A stretch of DNA of 64,000 nt from Comamonadaceae bacterium 2PF (GTDB lineage Bacteria > Pseudomonadota > Gammaproteobacteria > Burkholderiales > Burkholderiaceae_C), in NCBI GenBank assembly GCA_005502875.1, contig SCMV01000018.1:1-64000 (forward strand), given 5' to 3'. The notes under the pieces are model-generated. The model saw only the letters and a list, made by a program, of their open reading frames with translations, did not search any database and was not told the DNA's origin. Positions 18,488 through 26,652 of the stretch are shown here, in pieces. Every line of letters begins with the position of its first letter. Within the stretch, counting starts at the first letter, position 1. The translations under genes and the position numbers were made by a program.

Positions 18488-20254
18488 ATGACTTTCCCAA
18501 TCATTCCTCAGAACCTATCCATCTCGGCAATGCGAAGCTCTGGCTATCGCGACACGGCACACGCGCTGGCGGAGCTAATCGACAACGCGATCCAAGCGGG
18601 GGAGGAAACCTCAATTCGAACTGAGGTCGAGGTTATCTGCATCGAGGAGGCTTCGACTAAAGGGCGTCGACAAATCTCGCGTATAGCGGTCTATGACAAC
18701 GCTTGTGGGATGAGTGGGAGCTCGCTTAGGAAGGCGCTTCAATTTGGCAACGGATCGCGCCTAGATAAGGCTAACCAGAAGGGCATTGGCAAGTTTGGTA
18801 TGGGGCTCCCCAATTCCTCGATATCCCAGTGCAAAAGAGTGGATGTCTGGACTTGGCAGGGCGGAGAAGTCCATCATGCCTACTTGGACGTGGAGAAGAT
18901 TCAGGCGGGCGCCTTGGTTGATGTTCCGGAGCCCCAGTTGTCCGAGATCCCAAAAGAGTGGCTAACGCTGATCGCAGGCGATGTCCAAGAGCATGGCACC
19001 TTGGTCGTCTGGAGTGAGCTGGACCGTATCTCCTGGAAGCAGAGTACGACCTTGCTTAGACACACCGAGTTCATCAGTGGTCGGGTTTACCGACACTTCC
19101 TGAACGACGAATCCGTTCGAATCCGCCTCGCCGCGTACGAGAGCAAGACGAACTCGACCATCTATCAAAGCTACGTCCGGCAGAACGATCCGCTCTACCT
19201 CATGTCTGGTACGAATGCGCCTGAACCGTTTAATCAGAACCCCGCCTTTGTGCCCTTTGGCCAGCCAATTGTTTTGAATGTGGCATACGGTGGTGCCGAG
19301 CATCCTGTGACCATCGTCGCTTCGATCTGCAAACCGGAGACGAGACGGGAAGGTGGTAGTAAAGCCATCGGGCAGCATGCGCACAGGAATCAAGGCGTAT
19401 CCGTCGTGAGGGCTAGACGCGAACTAGAGCTTAACCTCAGCTTCACGAACTCCTATGACACCCGTGAAAGGTGGTGGGGAGTCGAGGTTCAATTTGAGCC
19501 AGGTCTAGACGACGTTTTCGGCGTCACCAACAACAAACAAACGGCCACAGGATTCACACGTTTGAGCTTAGAGGATGACGCCTTTGAGGAGGGCCTGAGC
19601 GTCAAGGAGTACCAAGAGCGGCTTGAGCAGGACCGTGATCCGCGGCTTGCCATGTATCGCATCACTCTTGAGATCGACAAGATCCTGAAGTCGATGCGTA
19701 CGCTAGTAGCGACTATGCGAGAGGGCGAGCGCCTCCACACGAAGGCGGAGCGCCCCGAGAACAGAGCTGAGAAGGCGGCTACTGACTCGCTGGCGAGGCG
19801 CCGAGAGCGGGTCGGCGATACCGGCAGAAGTGATAGAGAGGAACACGCACCTCCAAGCGACCGCGCATCGGCACTGACCGCGGGCATCGTTCAGGACGGC
19901 GTTGATGAGGCAAAAGCGCAAGCAATCGCCGTAGATTACGTTAGCAAGAACATCAAGTTCCGTTTTCGGCATGCCGATTTGCCCGGCTCTCTGATCTTCG
20001 ACGTCTCTACGGTTGGTGGCGTCATCCTAATCACACTTAACACCCGTCACCCGGTTCACGCCAGGCTCTTCGAGGCCCTGAGGGCAGAAGAAGATGGGCC
20101 TGAAGGGAAGTACGCGAGAGAGGTTCTCTCTCTTCTGGCGGCCTGGGCCCGCATGGAAGATGAAGCAGGCAGTGACAAGCAACTGCGAGTCCTTGAAGAC
20201 AGCCGCAATCAGTGGGGTCGGATGGCGATGGACTTTTTCGATGTGGAGACCTAG
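18488..20254 (+). CDS. GHKL (HSP90/MORC-like) ATPase in the ssp operon
   Basis: The 588-residue protein carries the full GHKL ATP-binding set: ALAELIDNA (E29, N33), VYDNACGM (D70, G74) and GIGKFGMG (99-106), as in MutL, HSP90 and MORC/paraMORC proteins. Residues about 400-465 are charged and coiled-coil-like (REGERLHTKAE, SLARRRERVGD). The last 120 residues form a separate, unrecognised domain. Bacterial paraMORC-type ATPases are known beside restriction and helicase genes, where ATP-driven dimerisation is thought to clamp DNA. The gene starts seven bases after the helicase-like gene and ends two bases before the nuclease-like gene, so the three form one unit with sspFGH. Confidence 0.78.
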   Translation: MTFPIIPQNLSISAMRSSGYRDTAHALAELIDNAIQAGEETSIRTEVEVICIEEASTKGRRQISRIAVYDNACGMSGSSLRKALQFGNGSRLDKANQKGIGKFGMGLPNSSISQCKRVDVWTWQGGEVHHAYLDVEKIQAGALVDVPEPQLSEIPKEWLTLIAGDVQEHGTLVVWSELDRISWKQSTTLLRHTEFISGRVYRHFLNDESVRIRLAAYESKTNSTIYQSYVRQNDPLYLMSGTNAPEPFNQNPAFVPFGQPIVLNVAYGGAEHPVTIVASICKPETRREGGSKAIGQHAHRNQGVSVVRARRELELNLSFTNSYDTRERWWGVEVQFEPGLDDVFGVTNNKQTATGFTRLSLEDDAFEEGLSVKEYQERLEQDRDPRLAMYRITLEIDKILKSMRTLVATMREGERLHTKAERPENRAEKAATDSLARRRERVGDTGRSDREEHAPPSDRASALTAGIVQDGVDEAKAQAIAVDYVSKNIKFRFRHADLPGSLIFDVSTVGGVILITLNTRHPVHARLFEALRAEEDGPEGKYAREVLSLLAAWARMEDEAGSDKQLRVLEDSRNQWGRMAMDFFDVET

Positions 20255-20256
20255 CC

Positions 20257-21342
20257 ATGAGTGGACGAGAAGCCATTCGCGGTTTTGCCGTGCAGACACT
20301 CATATGTCTGCTCGACTCCTTGTGGACGGACACAACTTGGTCAGCCGTCACACTTGAACCTGACTCGGACAACGACAAAGTCGATATTAGATGGGAGTAC
20401 GCCGACGGATCCAGCTGCGCTCAGCAAGTCAAATCGTCTAAGAACCAAATTGGCAAGGCAGAAGTCGCCGCTTGGTGCAAAGAACTCAAAGAGTCCGACC
20501 CCCCAGCGGACAAGTACCAGCTTCTCTTGGCAGGGCCGATCGCTGCTACTGTTCAGTCGGAGGCGCCGTTTGACGGCGTCGAGATTCCCACTCCCACTTC
20601 GATGGACACGTTGGCTTTGCTCGACCAAGCCATCACGAAGGTCGATCGTTACTTGACGGCGAAGTCCATCGAGCCGCTTCCACTAACCCTCCGCGAGTCA
20701 CTGATTTACGAGCTCGTCGCTCGCCTTCTGCAGGCCGCAATACATGGACGGCGAATGACTAAAGAAGAGTTTGATGGATGGCTGCTGACCGGAGTTACAG
20801 CATCCTATCCGCATGCGGTCAGTCAACGCCTGACGGCAAACTGCGCTGTGCTGTGGAGCGTTTTGGATCTCGCAGGACCAGTAGTCGCTTCTGACCGAGC
20901 TTTCGAGCTAGTACTGCCGCTCACCGTCGTCAACGGCGGATCGTCTACAGCCGTAGTGGAAATGTTTCTTCTGCGTGTTTGGTCGCCTACAAGGGAGATG
21001 CGGTATCGACCGAATCTGGTTCTTCCTGATCTGCCTGGACAACCGCATGCGAAGCGCCGTCAGTTGGGCCGCCCGTTCGGAGACTTCGCGATTGCACCTC
21101 AATCTTCTGTGGAGCAGGCCGTACTGTTTGTCCCAGTACACGGACCGACATACCAAGCAGACGAGTGGCCGCGAGGTGACTACGAGGCGGAACTTTTCGT
21201 CAAATACGTGGCGCAGCCGGCGATTTGTTCTGTCAAGAGGGTGACTATCACAATCCGGATGGACGAGTTTTCTGTCTTGACGTCCGGCGAGACTAGGTCA
21301 ATCGCAGTATCCAATATGGATAAATATCTGAACCTGCTGTGA
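20257..21342 (+). CDS. Cap4/DUF4297-like nuclease candidate
   Basis: The ATG at 20257 lies two bases after the previous stop; an upstream in-frame start would overlap it. The 361-residue protein opens with a helix (GREAIRGFAVQTLICLLDSL), then DKVDIRWEYADG and AQQVKSS. D43 and Q57-V58-K59 give the D...(E/Q)xK core of Holliday-resolvase-type nucleases found in Cap4/DUF4297 effectors. The remainder (about 100-361) shows no family I recognise. Nuclease activity is inferred from this motif only. It closes the operon and faces the sspBCD operon tail to tail. Confidence 0.6.
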   Translation: MSGREAIRGFAVQTLICLLDSLWTDTTWSAVTLEPDSDNDKVDIRWEYADGSSCAQQVKSSKNQIGKAEVAAWCKELKESDPPADKYQLLLAGPIAATVQSEAPFDGVEIPTPTSMDTLALLDQAITKVDRYLTAKSIEPLPLTLRESLIYELVARLLQAAIHGRRMTKEEFDGWLLTGVTASYPHAVSQRLTANCAVLWSVLDLAGPVVASDRAFELVLPLTVVNGGSSTAVVEMFLLRVWSPTREMRYRPNLVLPDLPGQPHAKRRQLGRPFGDFAIAPQSSVEQAVLFVPVHGPTYQADEWPRGDYEAELFVKYVAQPAICSVKRVTITIRMDEFSVLTSGETRSIAVSNMDKYLNLL

Positions 21343-21353
21343 CCTTTGTACCT

Positions 21354-21373
21354 CGTGCCATGGAATTGGCACG
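21354..21373. terminator. Hairpin between convergent operons
   Basis: A seven-base perfect stem (CGTGCCA with TGGCACG) closes a six-base loop in the 99-base gap between the two defence operons. No strong T run follows on either strand, so it is only a possible bidirectional terminator. Confidence 0.35.
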
Positions 21374-21441
21374 TAGCCTTATTTGGGGCACTCAAACGTA
21401 GTAGCAGCCTTGTCATCAAGAAAGTTGCCGCCGCCACTGCG

Positions 21442-22284
21442 TTATTTGTGGCAGACGGCGCAAGAGCCGTTGCCCTCGTCGACCCCGTAGATATCGTCAA
21501 TGTCGTCGGGGCAAGTCTTCACGGGCCGCAGCGGATTGATGGGGATACTTTTGAGCATGCGGGCCCGGCGGATGCCGTATTCAGCTTGGATCTCCGCGAT
21601 GCGCTCAGGCTGTTCCATGTCCGAGAGCGACTCGCCTTTGGACCAGGTGAAGGGCGAGCCGTGCTCCAGCGCGTCCTTCTCCAGGGCCTTGGCGGCCTCG
21701 TAAGCGTCGGGGTGCTTCTCGCGCAGGCGCACCCACTCGATCTTCTGCTGAAAGAAGCAGAAGGTGCAGCCGCTGCGTGAGCGCCATTCGTAATACTTTG
21801 GATAGCCGACGCCGGAGTTCTCCAAGATGTCGATGACGCCTGCCTTGTCAATGCCAGCCTCACGGAAGGGCAGCTTCACGAAGAGGTTTTCAGCCTTGGC
21901 CGCATAGCCCTCGCGATAGTCCTCGTCGGCGCGAATGGCCACATACGACGTGACCTTGTGGCCAGCAGCCAGCATGGGCCGGACCCATTCTTCGAACGGG
22001 GCAAGCTTCAACTTCCGAGTGCACCAGCGCGAATTGGGATTGGGCAAAAAGTGATTGTATTGGCGCAGCCAAAACTTGAAGTCGCGATTGGGATTCAGCC
22101 GCAGGATGGGCTTGTGCAGCTTGCCTTCGAGCTTAGCGAGAAACTCGTAGACCTCTGGCAGCTCTTCGCCGGTGTCGGTGTAGAAGTATTCGATGTCGAG
22201 ATCAGGGTGCTTGGTGGCCATGTAGACGGCCAGCGCGGCGGAGTCCTTGCCCCCCGAAATCCCCAAAACGTGGCGTTCAGCCAT
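21442..22284 (-). CDS. sspD: SspD-like PAPS-reductase-family sulfurtransferase
   Basis: The 280-residue protein has the PP-loop SGGKDS at 10-15, a TDTGEE strand end at 37-41, and cysteines 88, 173, 176, 258, 275 and 278 (WCTR, CTFC, TCPD, CAVC) that could hold an iron-sulfur cluster. This is the DndC/SspD type of PAPS-reductase-like enzyme that activates the DNA backbone with ATP for sulfur insertion. It overlaps sspC by eight bases. A general PAPS reductase is less likely because of the DUF4007 and ATPase partners. Confidence 0.8.
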   Translation of the reverse strand: MAERHVLGISGGKDSAALAVYMATKHPDLDIEYFYTDTGEELPEVYEFLAKLEGKLHKPILRLNPNRDFKFWLRQYNHFLPNPNSRWCTRKLKLAPFEEWVRPMLAAGHKVTSYVAIRADEDYREGYAAKAENLFVKLPFREAGIDKAGVIDILENSGVGYPKYYEWRSRSGCTFCFFQQKIEWVRLREKHPDAYEAAKALEKDALEHGSPFTWSKGESLSDMEQPERIAEIQAEYGIRRARMLKSIPINPLRPVKTCPDDIDDIYGVDEGNGSCAVCHK

Positions 22285-25200
22285 TGGATGTCTCCTTGTC
22301 GATCGAAGCCAGCTTCATCCCGGCTTTGGCCAGGATCGCCAGCAATACATCCGTCCCCAGGCCTTGGCCCTCCAGCATCGATGTGAGCTCGTCGGCCTTG
22401 GCCTCTACGGTCGCCCGATGGCGATCTGGGATCGCGAACGATCGCGAGATCGTCTTGGTGTCCGCGCCCGCGCCGATGACTACCGCGATCGCTTCGCTAT
22501 GCGCTGCGCGGCCTTGCACGCCTGCGAAGGCTTCGGACTCGCGGAAGCGCCGGGCGAACTTCGCTAGCTCCAAGACGGCAGCGTCGATGTGCCGATCCAC
22601 CCAATCGCGAGGAGGCCTTTCGGCGGCCATGCTCAGGATGCCTTCGAGGGCAGAACGCGAGCCGTCGTAGTTAGCCAGGCGCGTGGCGAAGCCATCGATC
22701 TGGTAGTCGCCCGAAATACCGGAAACGGCTTTCGCCCGTTCGCGCAGGGCATCCAGGTCGTCGCGGCTGGCATCAAGAGCGGCCAGCATCTTGGCCTCCA
22801 CATCCGCAAGCATCTTGGCGTACGCACGGGCGAGCTCGTGCAGCGGACCGCGAAGCGCCTTCACGTAAGCCTTGCCATCTGCTGCGCCCAATAACGAAGC
22901 CAAGTCAACAAACAGCACCTTGTGCGGATCGCTGGCTTTCAAGAGCATGTCGCGCATGTCTCTGGCCGACTGGCTCAGATGCGCTGTACGACGGGCCCAT
23001 TCCGGCAGGTTGAAGACCATGGCCACCAACCCACGCGCCGCTTCAAGCGGATCAGATGCACTTGCGTTCTCGCCAATCTCTGCCAGTAGCTTGGCAATGC
23101 CTTGCAGGATCTGGTTCTTGTCTTCGTCAATCGTGACCCAGCGCAAGGAGAAGCGGTCAGGGTCTTGCAGGCACTCGTCGATGTCAAAGTCGGTGAGCCT
23201 AGGCACGAACATCCCGTCTTTGTAGACGGCAATGTTGGCTTTGTGAGCCAACAGGAACGCCGTGAAGATCACAGGCTGGATGCCTCGCTTCATACCAAAC
23301 GGCACATCACTCCACCGCGCGTAAATCTCGTGGGCGCCAACTCGAGCGCTCGCATCAGCGAAGAGGTCTCGCGTCGCCGTCCAGAGTGGAACAAAGCCTG
23401 CGGCATGGCCGTCGTCAGGCGCCATGAACCGCCAAACCCCTGATGCATCTTGGCGATGAAGCTCAGTGCTTCTGAGCAAGGTCTCATACAGCCCCCGTTC
23501 TGCAGGGTAGCCCTCAAAGCCGAGAACCTCTTGGCACTCAGCATTGATCATCGCGTGCAGCAGGTCGCGGCGTGCCTTCACGCTGTTGCTGGACACACTG
23601 TCGCGGTTGACCAGCTCACTCCAAACAGGGGGCGTGTCGGTAAACAGATCGTCCGCCAGTTGCGAGGCCTCTGGCGAGAGCTTCGCGCCGGGTTCAATGA
23701 TTTGGTTGTCGCCCTTGTGCCATTTGGCCAAAGTCAAAGCCGCCTGGAGCTGGTCTTCAAGGTCTGCGCGTGTTGCTGCCAACCGCGCATAGACTTCTCG
23801 CCGAGCAACGGCGTCGCCTGACAACTCGTGCCGATCTTTCACTTGCTCCAGGGCCACCAGCTCTGCGGACAGCTCTGAAATTCGCGCATGGTTGGTCGGA
23901 ATACCCACGATCACGGGCCAAGGCTTGAGCTTAGCGCAAGCCTGCGCACGAACACTCGCTGCTCTGAGGCTCATCCCCTTGCTTGGCAAGGCAAGGATGA
24001 AGATCCCGAACTCACCCTTCTTGGGTTGGAAGCCAGCCGCGACTTTCTCTGCCTGCTCGATGCTGCAAAGCAGGAGCTCCATCCAGCGCATGGATCCTGT
24101 CTCGTGGTAGTGCCGCTTGGCCACCACCGGATGTAAGCCCATGAGCTGAGCCAAACGCCCGTAGTCGATCCCAGGTGAAGCCGCCAGCGTTTGCGCAATG
24201 GCGCCGTCTATGTCGAAATCGCTGCCTTCAAACACCGACCATGCGCCGGTGTAGCTCTTGAAGAGGGCGACCTTCAGTGCAGCCAGCTTGTTGAGCGCCG
24301 CCGCAAGCTCATCCTTTTTGCGGTCAAAGAAGAGCGCGCCGAGAACGGCCTCGTCGGCAGCCAGGCCCGAGCCGTTTCGGAACAAGTCAATGATCGCGAT
24401 GTTCTTGATCAACGCAACGAGCAGGGCATCGCCGGTCTTGACCTCTGCGCGTTCAACAGCTTCCACCGCTTGTGACCACCTGTGACCATCAGGCGAGGCC
24501 AGGATGGCGGGCTCCAAATTAGAGCGCAAGTAATCCCAATAGTCGCTCGGGCGATACCAAGTCGCCTCGCTCTTGAGCGTCGAGTTCAGGTAGGCGCGGA
24601 AGCCATTGGGCTCCACCGATGACAGAAAACCGAAGGTGCTGCGCTCGTTCTGACCAAACTGCCTCTTGGAAATGGGCCCCAGCAAAGCGGCCATGGCCGG
24701 GTGCAAGGGCCAACAGCGTTCCAGCGCCGAAGCAAAGCTTTGGCCTACAGCAGGCCGGCGCGATCGAATCGCCTCGGCAATGGTCTCCGATGCGTCACGC
24801 ATCCATGGAGGCCGCTCTTTGGCTTCAATGGCTCGGCCGATGAGTTCGACGACTTCGTCGCTCGCTGCAACGAAGGGCATGTCGACATAGCGCCCTTGGA
24901 CCTTGGTCCAATCATCACGGGTGTCAATGCCCAAGCGCGCCGCGTACTGCGCGAACGATTGGTGCAACACACCGACCACAACCAAGCGGCCCTCGGAGCG
25001 CGCAGCCGCTTCAGCGAGCTCCTGGAAGAAGTAGACATCGTCTCCTGATCCAAGTGCCGAGGCCTCGAGGAACTTGCCCATCTCATCGATGATGACGAGC
25101 ACACCATCATGTGGTCGGATCTTCGCCTCGTCGAGGAGCTCCGCAATCAGCGATTGAGCATTGGGCTTGCTGCGGCCGTCGACATTGCGCCCTTGGGCTT

Positions 25201-25612
25201 GACGGAGTGACGCATGAAGCTCCGCAATGACGCTGCCGCGCCTACCCACAGCCGGTACAAGCAACCACCCCTTGCGGACCGGGAAAGCAGTATCAAAATC
25301 GAGTTTGGCATCCAAGTGCAAGACCTCGCGCGCTTTGACTCGCAATGTCTTGTTTGGATGCAGCGCGCTTGCCAATGCAACGGCCAGTGAGCTCTTGCCG
25401 CCGCCAAACGGCCCGGTCCAGGTGAAGCACCGTTGGTTGGTGCTTGAGAGCTGCTTGGACATGCCGTCGACCACAGCTGCTGCTGTGGCATGGCAGATGT
25501 AGCCGGACAAAGCATCGGCCCGACCAATGTCGGCATCGACGCGGATGGATCGCTGATATTGACGCGAGATTTGGACGATGTCCGACAGCGCGGTTTGTGT
25601 CTTGTCACTCAT
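22277..25612 (-). CDS. sspC: SspC-like large P-loop ATPase
   Basis: The 1111-residue ATPase has Walker A GPFGGGKSS at 67-75 and Walker B VLVIIDE at 171-177, followed by a long helical body with no other recognised domain. In SspABCD systems the C subunit is the ATPase of the modification complex that places phosphorothioate on one strand. Start and end overlap sspB and sspD by eight bases each, so the three subunits are translationally coupled. Confidence 0.75.
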   Translation of the reverse strand: MSDKTQTALSDIVQISRQYQRSIRVDADIGRADALSGYICHATAAAVVDGMSKQLSSTNQRCFTWTGPFGGGKSSLAVALASALHPNKTLRVKAREVLHLDAKLDFDTAFPVRKGWLLVPAVGRRGSVIAELHASLRQAQGRNVDGRSKPNAQSLIAELLDEAKIRPHDGVLVIIDEMGKFLEASALGSGDDVYFFQELAEAAARSEGRLVVVGVLHQSFAQYAARLGIDTRDDWTKVQGRYVDMPFVAASDEVVELIGRAIEAKERPPWMRDASETIAEAIRSRRPAVGQSFASALERCWPLHPAMAALLGPISKRQFGQNERSTFGFLSSVEPNGFRAYLNSTLKSEATWYRPSDYWDYLRSNLEPAILASPDGHRWSQAVEAVERAEVKTGDALLVALIKNIAIIDLFRNGSGLAADEAVLGALFFDRKKDELAAALNKLAALKVALFKSYTGAWSVFEGSDFDIDGAIAQTLAASPGIDYGRLAQLMGLHPVVAKRHYHETGSMRWMELLLCSIEQAEKVAAGFQPKKGEFGIFILALPSKGMSLRAASVRAQACAKLKPWPVIVGIPTNHARISELSAELVALEQVKDRHELSGDAVARREVYARLAATRADLEDQLQAALTLAKWHKGDNQIIEPGAKLSPEASQLADDLFTDTPPVWSELVNRDSVSSNSVKARRDLLHAMINAECQEVLGFEGYPAERGLYETLLRSTELHRQDASGVWRFMAPDDGHAAGFVPLWTATRDLFADASARVGAHEIYARWSDVPFGMKRGIQPVIFTAFLLAHKANIAVYKDGMFVPRLTDFDIDECLQDPDRFSLRWVTIDEDKNQILQGIAKLLAEIGENASASDPLEAARGLVAMVFNLPEWARRTAHLSQSARDMRDMLLKASDPHKVLFVDLASLLGAADGKAYVKALRGPLHELARAYAKMLADVEAKMLAALDASRDDLDALRERAKAVSGISGDYQIDGFATRLANYDGSRSALEGILSMAAERPPRDWVDRHIDAAVLELAKFARRFRESEAFAGVQGRAAHSEAIAVVIGAGADTKTISRSFAIPDRHRATVEAKADELTSMLEGQGLGTDVLLAILAKAGMKLASIDKETSNG

Positions 25613-26522
25613 AAGCGCGCCTGATCATGTTCTTAATTGCTTCTTTTGAGAGGTCCTTGCGATGGACCTGTCGAAGACCCGCGGAGTCTGTCCACTCAAG
25701 CTTGCGGCCCGTCAAGTCGGACAAGGCCATCAGCCGTTGCGCGATCGACTCTTCATCGAGCTTGAAGACTCGGCCCGGCGATCCTTCGGCATAAGCCACG
25801 GCTTCGAATGCCAATGAGCTTTGACCCTTGGCCGTGCGATTCCAAAAGTCGATCAGTGCGTAGGCAAAGATGCCGTCGTGCAAGGACGCCTTGGGGCCAC
25901 GGCGGAAGGCGTATTGCCCCTTGTGAACCTCTTGAAGCAAGCCCAACTCCCCGAGCAAAGGTTCAGCAAAGTCTTCCGGCGAACCGCCCGCTGCACGAGG
26001 GGCATAGCTTCGCAAGCAGGTCTCTAGGTCACGCGAAATTGTCGAGGCCGAAAGCCGATGCTTTGGGTCAAGATCGCGGGCGTAGCGAGCCAAGGGTTCT
26101 TCGAGCTCTTGGCGCGTAAAAGTGGGGGCCGTGACATGGTTGAACAGCCAATGCCACGTGGTCGAGCGAAAGCAGTGCCCGGCAAGTTGCCAATGGGCGA
26201 GCCACGCCGTCGATGGGCTTTCAGCGTAGGGGTCTAGCCCATCATCACTGAGGATTTCGCTGGCGAGACTGCCCACTCGAAACCCTTCGTCAGTCTCGCG
26301 TATGACGCCACATGCCAAGGCCCAATGCCTGATGGACGCCACCATGTTCTTGCCAACGCCGAAAGCGGCGATTGCTGTTTTATTGGAGAAGGTTTGCTTG
26401 GGGATTAGGCTGCCATCCGCTTGATTGAACGCCTTCTTGAGCCACATCTGACGCAGAGGAAAGGTCTCATGCCCTGAAAAATGGGCGGGAGGCCATTCAT
26501 TTGTTTTCGTTGTGGAGTTCAT
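25605..26522 (-). CDS. sspB: SspB-like DUF4007 protein
   Basis: The 305-residue protein begins with the DUF4007 hallmark HFSGHETFPLRQMWLKKAF at residues 14-32. From memory, DUF4007 proteins recur in phosphorothioation gene neighbourhoods, and SspB of that family is reported to nick DNA so that sulfur can be inserted. FGVGKNMVASIRHWALACGV (about 55-74) looks like a helix-turn-helix segment. It is the first gene of the minus-strand operon, with two sets of inverted repeats in the 130 bases upstream. Confidence 0.78.
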   Translation of the reverse strand: MNSTTKTNEWPPAHFSGHETFPLRQMWLKKAFNQADGSLIPKQTFSNKTAIAAFGVGKNMVASIRHWALACGVIRETDEGFRVGSLASEILSDDGLDPYAESPSTAWLAHWQLAGHCFRSTTWHWLFNHVTAPTFTRQELEEPLARYARDLDPKHRLSASTISRDLETCLRSYAPRAAGGSPEDFAEPLLGELGLLQEVHKGQYAFRRGPKASLHDGIFAYALIDFWNRTAKGQSSLAFEAVAYAEGSPGRVFKLDEESIAQRLMALSDLTGRKLEWTDSAGLRQVHRKDLSKEAIKNMIRRAYE

Positions 26523-26538
26523 GAACGCATTCTAGGGT

Positions 26539-26561
26539 CAACTGGTGGGCGTCACCAGTTG
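26539..26561. promoter_or_regulatory. Perfect 9-bp inverted repeat upstream of sspB
   Basis: The arms are CAACTGGTG (26539-26547) and CACCAGTTG (26553-26561) with a five-base spacer, lying 16 bases upstream of the sspB start. Its position in the untranslated leader or at the promoter suggests an operator. A leader hairpin that controls translation is the alternative. Confidence 0.5.
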
Positions 26562-26604
26562 GAATGAGACGCTGCACCGGGATGGGCGTTTTGGGCTTTA
26601 TGCT

Positions 26605-26634
26605 CCACAGAATACTGTGGAAAAACACAGTTTC
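26605..26634. promoter_or_regulatory. CCACAG/CTGTGG repeat cluster upstream of the ssp operon
   Basis: CCACAG and CTGTGG form a palindrome with AATA between them (26605-26620). A third half-site, CACAG, follows at 26626-26630 after an A run, making a second possible pairing with CTGTG. The cluster is 83 bases upstream of sspB and 18 bases past the end of the NYN gene. An operator or a terminator of the upstream gene are both possible. Confidence 0.4.
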
Positions 26635-26652
26635 GAGTCTGGGATACGGAGC

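Noticed and set aside
7961-21342. BREX, Druantia or Dpd (7-deazaguanine) system
   Set aside because: No PglX methylase, PglZ, DruE-like or TGT-like gene is present; the F-G-H order with an FtsK-type end fits phosphorothioation restriction.
21442-26522. DndCDE-type double-strand phosphorothioation
   Set aside because: The DUF4007 protein, the single 1111-residue ATPase and the short 280-residue PP-loop enzyme fit SspBCD better; no DndE- or DndD-like gene is seen.
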